From contig CAYUIQ010000177.1 in NCBI GenBank assembly GCA_964444795.1, positions 1-19,043 on the forward strand: a stretch of DNA of 19,043 bases, read 5' to 3'. The notes under the pieces are model-generated. The model worked only from the letters and a program-made list of their open reading frames with translations, was not told where the DNA came from and did not search any database. This document shows, piece by piece, positions 6,167-15,900 of this stretch. Source of the DNA: JABMRP01 sp964444795. GTDB taxonomy: Bacteria > Planctomycetota > Planctomycetia > Pirellulales > Thermoguttaceae. The translations under genes and the position numbers were made by a program. The number at the start of each line of letters is the position of its first letter. Position 1 is the first letter of the stretch.

Positions 6167-9112
6167 ATGGCCCATTCCCTCAGCAGGAACTCCCGGACCG
6201 TTCTCCTCGCGCTGACCTGCCTTGCGGCGCTGGCGGCAAGACCGCTGCCGGCCGCGACCACGGCCGAGGCGATCCTGGACTCGGTCTCCAGCGACAGCGG
6301 CCTGATCGTGGTGATCGGCTCCGGTGAAGCGGCGGCACCCGAACTGGCCGCGGATCTGGGCACCAGCGGCAACTGGCTGGTCCATGCCGTCGCCGCCAGT
6401 GCGCAGGAACTGGCCCAATTCAACAACGCTATCGCGGGGGCCAAAGTCCAGGGCTGCGTGAGCGCCGAACAACTGCCCGTCGCGAAGCTGCCTTATCGAG
6501 ATTGCATGGTCAACATCCTGGTGGTCATGGATATTCAGAAAGCGCAAGCGGCCGGACTGACAAAGGACGAGGCACACAGATGCGTCGTTCCGCAGGGCAA
6601 GATCGTCATCTGCAAAGGCGGCAAGATTGTGAAAATCGAAGAGACGCCGCCTTGCGAGGAGATGGACGTCTGGACCCACCGCTATTACGATGCCAGCGGT
6701 ATCCCCGCCTCCGCCGACCAAGTGTTTGACCTGCCCGTGGGATTCAAGTGGAACGCCGGGCTGCCGATGAACTTCGATAATCCCGTGCGGTCGGCCAACC
6801 GCTACTCGTCGACCCGGGCGATGGTCGTCGACGACGGCCGCTGCTTCACCTTCTCGACCGCGGTCTGCGAGAACCTCGGCGCGGGTTGGACGTCCCAATA
6901 CGGAAGAGACCAATACCTCACGTGTCGCGATGCCTTCAACGGCCGGCTGCTCTGGCGCAAGCGAATCGGCGATACCTATTACGGCGGTCTCTACATCGAA
7001 AACACGGCACCGCTGGTCTCCACCGGTCGCCATCTTTATCTCGCGGGCGAAAACGGGAAGATGCTTGTGGTCGACACGCGAACGGGAGAAACGGTGCGCG
7101 AACTGCCCACCGCCAATATCCCCGGCGTGATCGCCACGGCCGACGGGATCGTCGTCGTGGCCACGTGGAAAGACGGTAAGGTCCTGGGCTCGATCGAGCG
7201 CTATGACCGGCGCCGCATGGACTGGGAAATCGGCGAGGGAACCATCGAAGCGTACGACGACGCGTCCGGGAAAACTCTGTGGAAGAACAACCTGCTGGGC
7301 ACCTCGCTGGTCATCGCCGACGGAGCGGTCTACATCGTCAGTCGAGCCGAAAATGATCCACTCGAGAAGAACCACAACAAGCGACGGGAAGGCGCCGAGA
7401 TGGCGCACCCGCCGCAAACGGTCACCGCCATGGATCTGGCCAAGGGGACCATCCTCTGGCAAACCGAAGACGGCGAATTCCAAGCAACGAATCAGGCGAT
7501 CAGTCTGGAAGCGGCCGGTCATGGGACCGTGGCCGTCGCGCTGCAAGGTCGCAATCGCGTGGCACTGCTCTCGGCCGAAACCGGAAAGCCGCTCGATCCC
7601 GGCGCCGCCGCGGAGGCCGGCAAGAACTTCTTCCGATTCCGCAATCATATATGCACGCCCGTGATGCGAGTCGGCGACGTGATTCTCGGCAATCGCGGCG
7701 GGACCATCAGCAAGGCCGGGCAGAACGTCAATTTCGGCGGCGCACGAGCCGCCTGTCTCACGGGAACCGTTCCCGCGTACGGTGCCGGTTACATTGCCCA
7801 GAACTGGTGCCGCTGCTCACCGGGGCAAATCCCTGGCTTGCTCGCCGTGGCGCCAATCGGCAAGAATCCCACGCCCGAGGAAATGGAGACGCCGACGGAG
7901 CCGACCGTGTACAGCGAGTACAACGATAGCACCGACGGGGTCTCTTCCTCCTCGCTCTGGACGTCGCTACGTGGCAACGCCCAGCGCAACAGCAGCGCGG
8001 CTTGCGATATTCCGACCGAAGTCGAGGTGGTTTGGTCGAAGCAGATTACTGGTAAAACGCGGCAAGGCACGGTCCAGCGAGACCGGCGAGCCTACCTGAA
8101 CAGCCGGCTCACCGCCGCGGTCGTCTCGGGTCCCCTGGCGGTCGTCGGCGATATCGACCACAACGAGATCATCGCGCTGGACGTCACCGACGGCAGCGTC
8201 AAGTGGCGATTCATGACCGGCGGCCGAGTCGACTCGGCGCCGACTCTGTACAAGGGCATCTGTCTTGTCGGCGACCACACCGGTTATGTCTACGCAATCA
8301 AGACTGGCAGCGGCCAGCTCATCTACAAACTGCGCATCGCGCCGGAAGAGAAGCGGATGCTCTCCTACGGTAAGGTCGAGTCGGTCTGGCCGGTGATCGG
8401 CGGGGTGATGGTTGCCGAAGGAATGGCCTACGCCTCGGCCGGTCGCACCCAAGGCTCCGACGGCGGACTGCTGGTCAGAGCCTTCTCGCCGGAAACGGGC
8501 AAACAGGTCTGGGCCAAAGCGCTGCCTCAAGGCGCCACCGGACTGGTCGAAAAGAAACCCAAGCGAAACGATACGCTGGCCCGACACGGCGACTTCCTTA
8601 CGGTCATGGGGCATTGGCTGAACCTGGAGACGGGCCAGATTTCACCCAAGCCCGAGGGACCGGCCCCGAACCGGACCGTCGTCATGGGCCTCGAAGGGCT
8701 TTACAGTTGGAACTGGACCCGAGTGGGCCACCGGAAATTCATGCACGTCGGTTATGGCGAGTTCACCGGCGACACGGTCAGTTGGAACGACCAGTACGCC
8801 GCGGTTTCCGACAAGAACAGCGGCGGCTCGATTATCGCGCTGGCGGACTCCGGCAAGAGACGAAATTTCCCCGGCGTACCGAAGGTCTATCAGGGAACCG
8901 CACTGGTGATCTGCAACAACGTCGTGATCCAGGGCGGCGCGATTCTGGACCAGGAGAAGGAGCACGGCTTCATCCGAGCCATCGATCTCGAAGACGGCCA
9001 GGTGATCTGGGAAAAGAAGTTCGACGCCGAACTCGCGTTCAACGGGCTTGCCGTCGACACCTGCGGCATCATCGCCAGCTTCGACGACGGTACGGTGGCC
9101 TGCCTGAAGTAG
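6167..9112 (+). CDS. Exported PQQ-like beta-propeller protein with a degenerate methyltransferase-like N-terminal domain
   Basis: 981 codons. Signal peptide at residues 1-30 (cleavage near LPAA). Residues about 33-155 read like a class I methyltransferase fold: GLIVVIGSGEAAAPELA at the motif I place, then LPYRDCMVNILVVMD at the place of the usual L-P-F-x-D strand, and GKIVICKGGK as a late strand. Motif I lacks the usual G-x-G-x-G. A conserved-looking link follows (DVWTHRYYDASG, 167-178), then propeller blades with PQQ-like phrases (DAFNGRLLWRKRI, DLAKGTILWQTEDG, DVTDGSVKWRF, DLEDGQVIWEKKF). Planctomycetes encode many such methyltransferase/propeller fusions of unknown role, as I recall the family. 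Many cysteines, but no CxxCH haem motif. It has its own promoter and ends in a hairpin. Enzymatic activity is unproven; periplasmic or surface location is inferred. Confidence 0.8.
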   Translation: MAHSLSRNSRTVLLALTCLAALAARPLPAATTAEAILDSVSSDSGLIVVIGSGEAAAPELAADLGTSGNWLVHAVAASAQELAQFNNAIAGAKVQGCVSAEQLPVAKLPYRDCMVNILVVMDIQKAQAAGLTKDEAHRCVVPQGKIVICKGGKIVKIEETPPCEEMDVWTHRYYDASGIPASADQVFDLPVGFKWNAGLPMNFDNPVRSANRYSSTRAMVVDDGRCFTFSTAVCENLGAGWTSQYGRDQYLTCRDAFNGRLLWRKRIGDTYYGGLYIENTAPLVSTGRHLYLAGENGKMLVVDTRTGETVRELPTANIPGVIATADGIVVVATWKDGKVLGSIERYDRRRMDWEIGEGTIEAYDDASGKTLWKNNLLGTSLVIADGAVYIVSRAENDPLEKNHNKRREGAEMAHPPQTVTAMDLAKGTILWQTEDGEFQATNQAISLEAAGHGTVAVALQGRNRVALLSAETGKPLDPGAAAEAGKNFFRFRNHICTPVMRVGDVILGNRGGTISKAGQNVNFGGARAACLTGTVPAYGAGYIAQNWCRCSPGQIPGLLAVAPIGKNPTPEEMETPTEPTVYSEYNDSTDGVSSSSLWTSLRGNAQRNSSAACDIPTEVEVVWSKQITGKTRQGTVQRDRRAYLNSRLTAAVVSGPLAVVGDIDHNEIIALDVTDGSVKWRFMTGGRVDSAPTLYKGICLVGDHTGYVYAIKTGSGQLIYKLRIAPEEKRMLSYGKVESVWPVIGGVMVAEGMAYASAGRTQGSDGGLLVRAFSPETGKQVWAKALPQGATGLVEKKPKRNDTLARHGDFLTVMGHWLNLETGQISPKPEGPAPNRTVVMGLEGLYSWNWTRVGHRKFMHVGYGEFTGDTVSWNDQYAAVSDKNSGGSIIALADSGKRRNFPGVPKVYQGTALVICNNVVIQGGAILDQEKEHGFIRAIDLEDGQVIWEKKFDAELAFNGLAVDTCGIIASFDDGTVACLK

Positions 9113-9133
9113 CCACGCGGTCTTCGCGTGGCT
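9111..9133 (+). terminator. GC-rich stem-loop at the stop codon, possible terminator or attenuator
   Basis: AGCCACGCG (9111-9119) pairs perfectly with CGCGTGGCT (9125-9133) across the 5-base loop GTCTT. The stem begins within the stop codon of the upstream gene. There is no T-run after it, so classical intrinsic termination is doubtful; it may instead protect the 3' end or reduce read-through. Confidence 0.4.
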
Positions 9134-9197
9134 CATGTGGATCACGATGCCCAAAGGTGGAGGGGAGGCCCGCGCCTCAACGATGCCCATCAAGAAT

Positions 9198-9203
9198 GAG
9201 GGA
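9198..9203 (+). promoter_or_regulatory. Shine-Dalgarno fixing the start at 9210
   Basis: GAGGGA, 6 bases before ATG 9210. This favours 9210 over in-frame ATGs at 9135 and 9183, and the peptide from 9210 starts directly with a signal sequence. Confidence 0.55.
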
Positions 9204-9209
9204 AACCCG

Positions 9210-12200
9210 ATGAAGACTCGAAAGAGTTTACGCCCCACAACGACTTTGATGGTCCTTTGTGCATTGGCCGTCGGGCTCTTCTTCTCCGCGTCCCATGCCC
9301 GTGCCACCGGAGTCGCGCCGAATGTGCGCGAGGGTTCCGACATCGTCATGAAAGATCTGCGGTGGCCCGTCTGGGATCAGGGTACGTATTATTGCTTCTG
9401 GTACGTCAATTTCTTCCCCGAATCTTACTGCACCTTCTACGGCGGACTGGCCACCAAGGGAGCCGACAACCCGCCCGGGATGTTCATGTCGTATTGGGGC
9501 AACATTACCAACATCCACGAGGGCCCATACTTCTATCGGCACGGGTACGGTGCGGAAGGCTCCAAGGGGGGCGCCAACGGACGGGTCCTCTTCATGCAGC
9601 CCAATTCGTGGTATCGCATGGTACTGCGGATCTTTCCGCCGGCCGAGGGAGCCGACGAAAAGACTTATGTCGGCTGGTGGGTGAAGGACGTCGAGAAGAA
9701 CCAATGGCATACGCATAGCGTCGTGCGGATCGACACCCGGGCAACCGGCGTGCGGGGAAACAGCGGCTTTGTCGAAGCGCTGGCTCCCGAGTCGGTCCAT
9801 CGCGCGTTTGAGCGGCGGCTCGGCTATTGTCGCGTGGATGGCCGGTGGTTTAAGTCCAACACGATTACCACCGGAAGCCCCAAGTTCTTCAAGCTCATCG
9901 CCGACGGAACCGTACTCCGCTACGATCGCTCGGGCCCCGATTCCACCGGCAGCGGCACAAAAGTCGAACTGACCACCAAACAGCCCGATGCGCCGGTGCT
10001 CGACCGGCCGACAATCGCCGGCGCGACGGCCTCTGCTTACGGCAATCAGTTGGCCGTGCTATGGGACATCCCCGGGAGTGCCTCACCGCAACTTGGCTAC
10101 AAGATCGAAGCCTTCGATAACACTTCGGCAAAGGGTACTCCGCTGGCCGTCTTCGAGGACGTCGCCCCGCATGTTCTGGCCAAACGACTCGACGTGGATC
10201 GAGCGGCCAAGAGCGTACGGCTAACCGTGACGGATATCTTCGACCAGACGACGGCGGTGACGATCCCCGTCGAGCAGACAAAGGCAACACCTCACGTCGT
10301 CGAAGACGTCGCCAAGCTCCGCCGGGGATTGAAATACACTTACTACGAAGCACCGGGCGGTGTCTCGTGGGAAACACTGCCCGACGTCTCGGCGCTGGAA
10401 CCGGCGAAGCAGGGTATCGTAAAGACCACGGACGACACGATTCGCGAAGATCGGGACAAGCTTTACGCGATTGGATACCGGGGTTTCATCAAGGTCCCGC
10501 GGACCGGATTGTATGTTGTCGAGGTCGGCACCAGCGACGGCAGCCGCTTGAGCGTCGACGGCGAGGTTATTGCCGATAACGACGGGCTTCACGGCACGTC
10601 GGTCCGGCAGTATCCCCTGGCGCTGGCCCAAGGCCTGCACGCGTTTGAACTTTCCTACTTCAAGGGCTCGACACCCTATCTGGCCGACAAGATACTCATC
10701 TCCTGGGAAGGCCCCGGATTCGAAACACGAAAGTGTACGCCCGGCGATTTCGTTTGCCTGGATGACTCCGACACGCCCTCGATTACCATGCCCGCCGCCG
10801 GCACGTTTTCCGAGGGTATTTTGAAGGACAATCTAGTCAGTCTTCGACCCTCGATTCAAGACCGGGGGCATCGGATCGCCAAGGTGCAGTTCTATCGCGA
10901 TCGGCTGCTGCTGGGAACGGCCGTGAATACGGCTTCCCGTGGCGTCGGTGATTTGGCGTTTCGCGATCTGCTGCCCCAGGGGAACAACCGCCTCTGGGCA
11001 CGCCTCTGGTACGACGGCGGTCGTTCGGTCGACTCCGACGTCCTGCACGTCGAAGTAGAGAACAAGACCGACGGCCCGTGGACGTTCGATACCTTGGGCG
11101 AGAGTGTGTTTCCGCTCGCCGTTCGATCGCAGGAGGGCAGGATCTCCTTTCGAGGCGACGGGTTCTGTTTCGGGCATCAGCCCGTCTCCGGCGATTTCAC
11201 ACTGACCGCCCGGGTTGCCGATATTGGCCTGTCGACCGCCGAAAACGGCATCCACAAGTCGAATTGGCTTGGCCTTTACGTTCAAGACAATCTCCGGGGA
11301 CCCTTCTCGGGCAATCGGTTCGGTGTCTATTGCACGGCCGGAGGCACGGTGAAAGGGTCGGCCGATTTTCCCGATCTGGCGGGAACCTATATGTCCATCC
11401 CCGCATTCCCGGAAGACCACCGGTGGCTGAGGCTCGTTCGGCGCGATACGCGTTTCCTCGCATACACTTCCGCCGATGGGAAAATCTGGCGGAAGGCGAT
11501 GGACCGCATCAACCCGAAAACGAAAAAGGACATCTACGCGGGCGTCCTGTTCCGGTCCGTACCGGGAAAAAGCCGGAGTCTGTTCTACGGCTCGTTCGAC
11601 AACGTGACCTTGACGTCCGACGTTGCCGAAGAGCCACGCCAGGCGATTCGCAAAGAAGACCTCCCCCGTGCGGGACAAGTCGTGGCGCTCGTGCAGGCCA
11701 GCAAATCCCCGGCAGCGCTCTATGCGAGAACGATCGGCAAGGGACTGCTCAAATCGACCGACGGCGGCGATACATGGCAATCGGCGGATGCCGGTTTGGC
11801 CGATCCCGAGACACTTGCGGTCCGATCGGTGGCCGTGCATCCGAAAGACAACGCGATCGTTCTCCGCGGGTCGGGTGCCGTCGTCGACGGACAGCTCCAC
11901 GGCGGATTGTTCCGAAGCGCCGATAGCGGGAAATCGTGGAGCCTGATCTCAAAAGATATCGACTTCGACGGCCAAGGCCCGACGACCATGTTCGGCGAGG
12001 TAATCTCCTTCTGTCCCGAGGATCCCAAGCTGGTGGCTGCTGCCGGGGAGACCGCCGGGCTGTTTCTCAGCCGCGACGCCGGGCTCACGTGGGAATCGCT
12101 TGGACTTGCCGGCCAGCGCGTCACCTGTCTTGGATTCGTCCCGACAAGCAGGGATAAGAAACCGATACTGGTCGTGGGCACGTTTGCGGATCGAGAGTTC

Positions 12201-12779
12201 AGCACGGTTGGTCTCGGCAAACCGGTCTCGACGGTGACGACGCCCGGGGCCGTCTATTGGGTCGAGTTTCGGGACGGAAAACCAAAGTTCCAAAGAAGCT
12301 GTGCGTGGGAAGATTTCGGCGTCACCAACATCGGCTTCGGTGCCCACGAGAATTTCGCCACCTTTGCCACCACGCGGGGAGTGTTTTACACGTGGCAACA
12401 TGGTAACATGTTCTCTCAACGTCGAAACGAGATGCCCTCGGACGTCTTCTTCACGGCACTGGGCTACCGGCAGTTTATGAAGGAGTGGCGTCCGAACGAC
12501 TGGCGACTCAAGTCCACCACCTACGCGGCGCCTTTTTCGGCAGAGGGGCAGAGTCCCGTATACTGCGTTCCGGAACGCACAACCGGCAAGTGGTCCCGAT
12601 TGTCTGACAAAGCGAAGATTGACGGCCAAGGCGCGGCTCTCGACTTGAACACGGGGATTACCTGTCTGCTGCCCGACAAAGAAGACGACAAGACGCTCTA
12701 CCTGTGCAACCGCCGGGGTATTTTCAAGAGTATCGACGGCGGGGGATCGTACAAGCTTGTTTATGAATGTTCCCAGTGA
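9210..12779 (+). CDS. Large exported mosaic: DUF3472-like, PA14-like, Ig-like, ConA-like and Asp-box propeller
   Basis: 1189 codons. Signal peptide 1-32 (SASHARA, then TG). Residues about 40-225 match the DUF3472 style: TYYCFWYVNFFP, FYGGL, SWYRMVLRIFP, then FERRLGYCRVDGRW. Residues about 368-505 look like a PA14-type sandwich (GYRGFIKVPRTGLYVVEV, SDGSRLSVDGEVI, LHAFELSYFKG). Residues 524-616 resemble a bacterial Ig domain (FYRDRLLLGT). About 622-810 resemble a ConA/DUF1349-like lectin fold (GDFTLTARVADIG, ending YGSFDNVTL). From about 845 come Asp-box propeller repeats (STDGGDTW, SADSGKSW, SRDAGLTW, SIDGGGSY). Together these suggest carbohydrate or surface binding outside the cytoplasm; no catalytic residues are identified. 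It follows the previous gene by 97 bases and may be cotranscribed. Domain names are by eye. Confidence 0.72.
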   Translation: MKTRKSLRPTTTLMVLCALAVGLFFSASHARATGVAPNVREGSDIVMKDLRWPVWDQGTYYCFWYVNFFPESYCTFYGGLATKGADNPPGMFMSYWGNITNIHEGPYFYRHGYGAEGSKGGANGRVLFMQPNSWYRMVLRIFPPAEGADEKTYVGWWVKDVEKNQWHTHSVVRIDTRATGVRGNSGFVEALAPESVHRAFERRLGYCRVDGRWFKSNTITTGSPKFFKLIADGTVLRYDRSGPDSTGSGTKVELTTKQPDAPVLDRPTIAGATASAYGNQLAVLWDIPGSASPQLGYKIEAFDNTSAKGTPLAVFEDVAPHVLAKRLDVDRAAKSVRLTVTDIFDQTTAVTIPVEQTKATPHVVEDVAKLRRGLKYTYYEAPGGVSWETLPDVSALEPAKQGIVKTTDDTIREDRDKLYAIGYRGFIKVPRTGLYVVEVGTSDGSRLSVDGEVIADNDGLHGTSVRQYPLALAQGLHAFELSYFKGSTPYLADKILISWEGPGFETRKCTPGDFVCLDDSDTPSITMPAAGTFSEGILKDNLVSLRPSIQDRGHRIAKVQFYRDRLLLGTAVNTASRGVGDLAFRDLLPQGNNRLWARLWYDGGRSVDSDVLHVEVENKTDGPWTFDTLGESVFPLAVRSQEGRISFRGDGFCFGHQPVSGDFTLTARVADIGLSTAENGIHKSNWLGLYVQDNLRGPFSGNRFGVYCTAGGTVKGSADFPDLAGTYMSIPAFPEDHRWLRLVRRDTRFLAYTSADGKIWRKAMDRINPKTKKDIYAGVLFRSVPGKSRSLFYGSFDNVTLTSDVAEEPRQAIRKEDLPRAGQVVALVQASKSPAALYARTIGKGLLKSTDGGDTWQSADAGLADPETLAVRSVAVHPKDNAIVLRGSGAVVDGQLHGGLFRSADSGKSWSLISKDIDFDGQGPTTMFGEVISFCPEDPKLVAAAGETAGLFLSRDAGLTWESLGLAGQRVTCLGFVPTSRDKKPILVVGTFADREFSTVGLGKPVSTVTTPGAVYWVEFRDGKPKFQRSCAWEDFGVTNIGFGAHENFATFATTRGVFYTWQHGNMFSQRRNEMPSDVFFTALGYRQFMKEWRPNDWRLKSTTYAAPFSAEGQSPVYCVPERTTGKWSRLSDKAKIDGQGAALDLNTGITCLLPDKEDDKTLYLCNRRGIFKSIDGGGSYKLVYECSQ

Positions 12780-12855
12780 CGATCAATACCTCACGACATT
12801 TGAATTTGTAGATGGTGATTCCCGCCAGGCAGGCGAGCCCCACGTCCGGGTGGCA

Positions 12856-12884
12856 TTGCAGCAGTACAGGAAAACGGCTAAACT
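12856..12884 (+). promoter_or_regulatory. Candidate promoter for the methyltransferase/nuclease pair
   Basis: TTGCAG (12856-12861), a 17-base spacer and TAAACT (12879-12884) in a GGCTAAACT context that resembles the GCTAGAAT box upstream. The -35 is poor (3 of 6) and the -10 fair (4 of 6). Transcripts from here would begin near 12891 and carry the inverted repeat at 12902-12932 in their leader. Confidence 0.35.
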
Positions 12885-12901
12885 GTTACCGTGCAGCAAG
12901 T

Positions 12902-12932
12902 TGTGGACCCACGATCCCGTGGTGGGTCCACA
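12902..12932. promoter_or_regulatory. Perfect 11-bp inverted repeat in the leader of the methyltransferase gene
   Basis: TGTGGACCCAC (12902-12912) and GTGGGTCCACA (12922-12932) are exact reverse complements across 9 bases. It sits 36 bases before ATG 12969 and just downstream of the candidate promoter. It could be an operator (dimeric regulator half-sites about two helical turns apart, centre to centre), an RNA hairpin in the leader, or a bidirectional terminator; no T-run follows. The structure is certain, the role is not. Confidence 0.55.
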
Positions 12933-12968
12933 GGAAACAGCCGTCAAGTGCAACGAACACGGAAGAAA

Positions 12969-15900
12969 ATGAGAGTCTCTGAGTTCCTCGACGCTCTCGG
13001 TTATTCGGATTCCAGGGCGTACCTTGGGAAACGGCAGCGTGCGCTGGAGACTGTTCCCGATTGCGGCCATATCTTCCGGTTGGCAAAGCGAGAACTTGGC
13101 CTGCAAGGCGTGTACACGCTTCGCCGCAATTGCCAGTCTCCTGCCGAGCCGGTAACGCCACTCGTCTATGTGTGCCGAGCAAGAACGGAAGAGGACGCGG
13201 ACAAAATACACCGGCTCGTATGGAACCAGGATATTGTCCCGTTCCTCATCGTCCATACGCCTCTGGGCGTGAAACTCTACTCGGGATTTCGCCACGAGCA
13301 AGCCGAAGGTCGATCGACCGGTGGCGTGCTGGAAGCCTTGACGGACTTCAACCGGATCGATGGTCTGGTTGAACAGTTTCGTTCCGAGTCGATTGATAGC
13401 GGGCAGTTGTGGCGTCAGCGTGGCCGCGACGTTACGCCTGAACACCGGGTGGATTGGACGCTGCTGCGCAACCTCCGAACGCTTGACACCATCCTGCAAA
13501 AGAAGGGGCTTTCCCGAGAAATATCACACGCACTGATCGGCAAGTACGTCTACCTGCACTACTTGAGAGACCGCGACATTCTGTCACCCAGGAGACTCCA
13601 GCGCTGGGGCGTCACGCCGTCCCAGGTTTTCGGACGCGATGCGACCGTCGCGGCGGTTTCCAGGGTCACGCGCCACTTGGACGAGTGGCTCAACGGAAGC
13701 GTGTTTCCGATCGATTTCCGGCACAAGGGCTCACCGAAGCAACAGCACATTAGCTGCGTCGCGGGGGTCTTCAGCGGCGACGAACTCCTGGAATCGGGTG
13801 ATCGCCAACTAAGCCTGGACTTTGAGTCATACGACTTCTCCTTTATTCCGATCGAAACGCTCTCGAACGTCTACGAGCAGTTTCTGCACGCACCCAAATC
13901 GGGCGGCAAGTCACGTGGTAGACAGCTTGGAGCGTATTACACGCCGATCCCCGTCGTGAACATGATGCTGGCGGAATTGGAGGAACGCCGGCCGCTGGCC
14001 GAAGGCATGCGTGTTCTCGACCCCAGTTGCGGCTCGGGGGCATTTCTTGTGCAATGCTACCGGCGACTGGTCGAACGTGTCTTTCCGGCCGGCTCCAAGC
14101 CCAAGCCGTCACAACTCCGCTCGTTGCTGGAGAAGCACATTTTCGGCGTGGATGTTGAAGGAGACGCATGTAGCGTGACGGAACTGAGTTTGATTCTCAC
14201 GCTGTTGGATTATGTCGACCCACCGGATCTTGAAGGCCGCCGCCATCAGTTCAAGCTGCCGAAACTGCGCGATAGAAACATCTTCCGCGCGAACTTCTTT
14301 TCGCTGTCATCCCGATGGCAAGAGAAGATTTCAGACGGGAAATTCGACTGGATCGTGGGCAACCCACCGTGGAAACGTCTGACCCCGGCCGAACTGGATA
14401 AGGAGGAACACAAGGAAGACCGGCCCGTTTGGGATTGGATGCAGGCGAACCAGGGCGAGAAGCCGGTCGGCGGAAATCAGGTGGCCCGCGCATTTGCGTG
14501 GAAGGTTGCCGATCATCTGGATGACGATGGAGAGGCCGCACTCTTCCTGCCGGCGATGACGCTGTTCGAGGATCCCGCGGCGGCGTTTCGCAGCAGCTTC
14601 TTCAAGGCCTTCCAAGTCAACACCGTCGTGAACTTCTCGAATCTCGCCGAAAGCCTGGCGCTACGTCGTTTTCGTGTTCCAGCAGCCGCATTCTTCTACG
14701 AGCCATGCCAGAGTGCGAACGATCCTGGAGATCGGCGTTTTGAAGCGGTTCGCGTGTTTTGCCCACTTGTCGCGAATCAGGAACCGACGCGACCTGAAAG
14801 CGAGGGGATTCGCAACGAATCGTGGAGCATTGTCGTCAATGCCAGCGAGATCAGGGACATCCCCGTCTCGGAAATCCAGGACGGAAACGGTTTGCCGTGG
14901 AAGATGGCGGCTTGGGGATCACACCTTGACCGGGCCTTGCTGGACGAGCTTGAGCGGAAGCATCCGACGATAGGAAACCTTGAAAAGAGCAAGAAGCTAG
15001 TTGCCAGCCAGGGACTAGAGTTGCGCGAAGCCACCCAGAAGCAGATCGATGAGGGGCTTGTTGAGCACATCCCGGAAATTGAAGGCGAAGATTTGCTGGA
15101 TGTCACTAAGTTGGCGAAGCTGCGCAACGTATTCTCCTTTCCAGCAAACGCGCTATCACCAGTTCCGGCTGAGAAATGCTATGCGAGAAAAGGTCGAGCA
15201 CGACTCCCACTATCGGTATGCAAACCTCCACACATCATCGTGGGTGAGACGCGGACGTTTGCGGTTTACTCTGACGAATTCATCATCGTTCCCCCCCGAC
15301 AGATCGGAATCACATCATCCGCAGACGATGGCGCACTCCTGAAAGCACTTTCGCTGTACCTCAGTTCCGATTTCGCGTTTTACCACCAGTTTTTCACGTC
15401 AACGCACTTTGGTGTCCAACGAAGCATTGCAACATTGCGTGCGCTCCGCCAGATTCCCTTTCCATTCAAAGACTCAACCAGACGTGATCTGGCTCCTTGG
15501 GTCGAGCTTCACCGCCAATTGGTCGAGACGACTCCGCGACGTCTCGGCTCGTCAGAGGCAAAAGGCCAGCAGCACCTGGATGGATCGACCCCCGGAGCCG
15601 ATCTTGACGGACTGCTCGAACAACTCAACGGCATGGTCGCCAATGTGCTGGGCTTGAGTCATCGCGAGCAGGCACTCATTCACGACCTTGTGAACGTCCG
15701 TCTGCAACTGAACGACGGAAAGATCGGTCGAGGAGCTGTCCGGCCGCCGACGAAGGCCGAGATTCAGTCCTACGCGAAACAGTTGCAGCGCGAATTGAAT
15801 GCGTATGTGGAGGGCACTACCTCGAAACGGCATCTGGTCGAAGTCGTGTACGATCCAGACTCCGGAATGGTGGCGATCGACTTCTCCAAGTCGGCTCCAC

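Noticed and set aside
5029..6444. Long minus-strand open frame opposite the TPR gene
   Set aside because: It mirrors the codon periodicity of the repeated TPR units; its peptide is low-complexity (VVV, RPV, VG repeats) with no domain or ribosome site.
6041..7648. Long minus-strand open frame opposite the first propeller gene
   Set aside because: A shadow frame typical of GC-rich coding DNA; the + strand frame has a promoter, ribosome site, signal peptide and domains.
7790..7830. Cysteine cluster NWCRCSPG as a haem-binding site
   Set aside because: It lacks CxxCH; no other cytochrome c motif is present.
12891..12968. GTG at 12891 as an earlier start for the methylase
   Set aside because: The extra residues are basic and low in structure, are encoded through the hairpin, and have no ribosome site; MRVSEFLDALGY is a more natural N-terminus.
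12757..12972. 71-codon + strand frame across the leader of the methylase gene
   Set aside because: It starts inside the previous gene, crosses the inverted repeat and shows no protein-like features.
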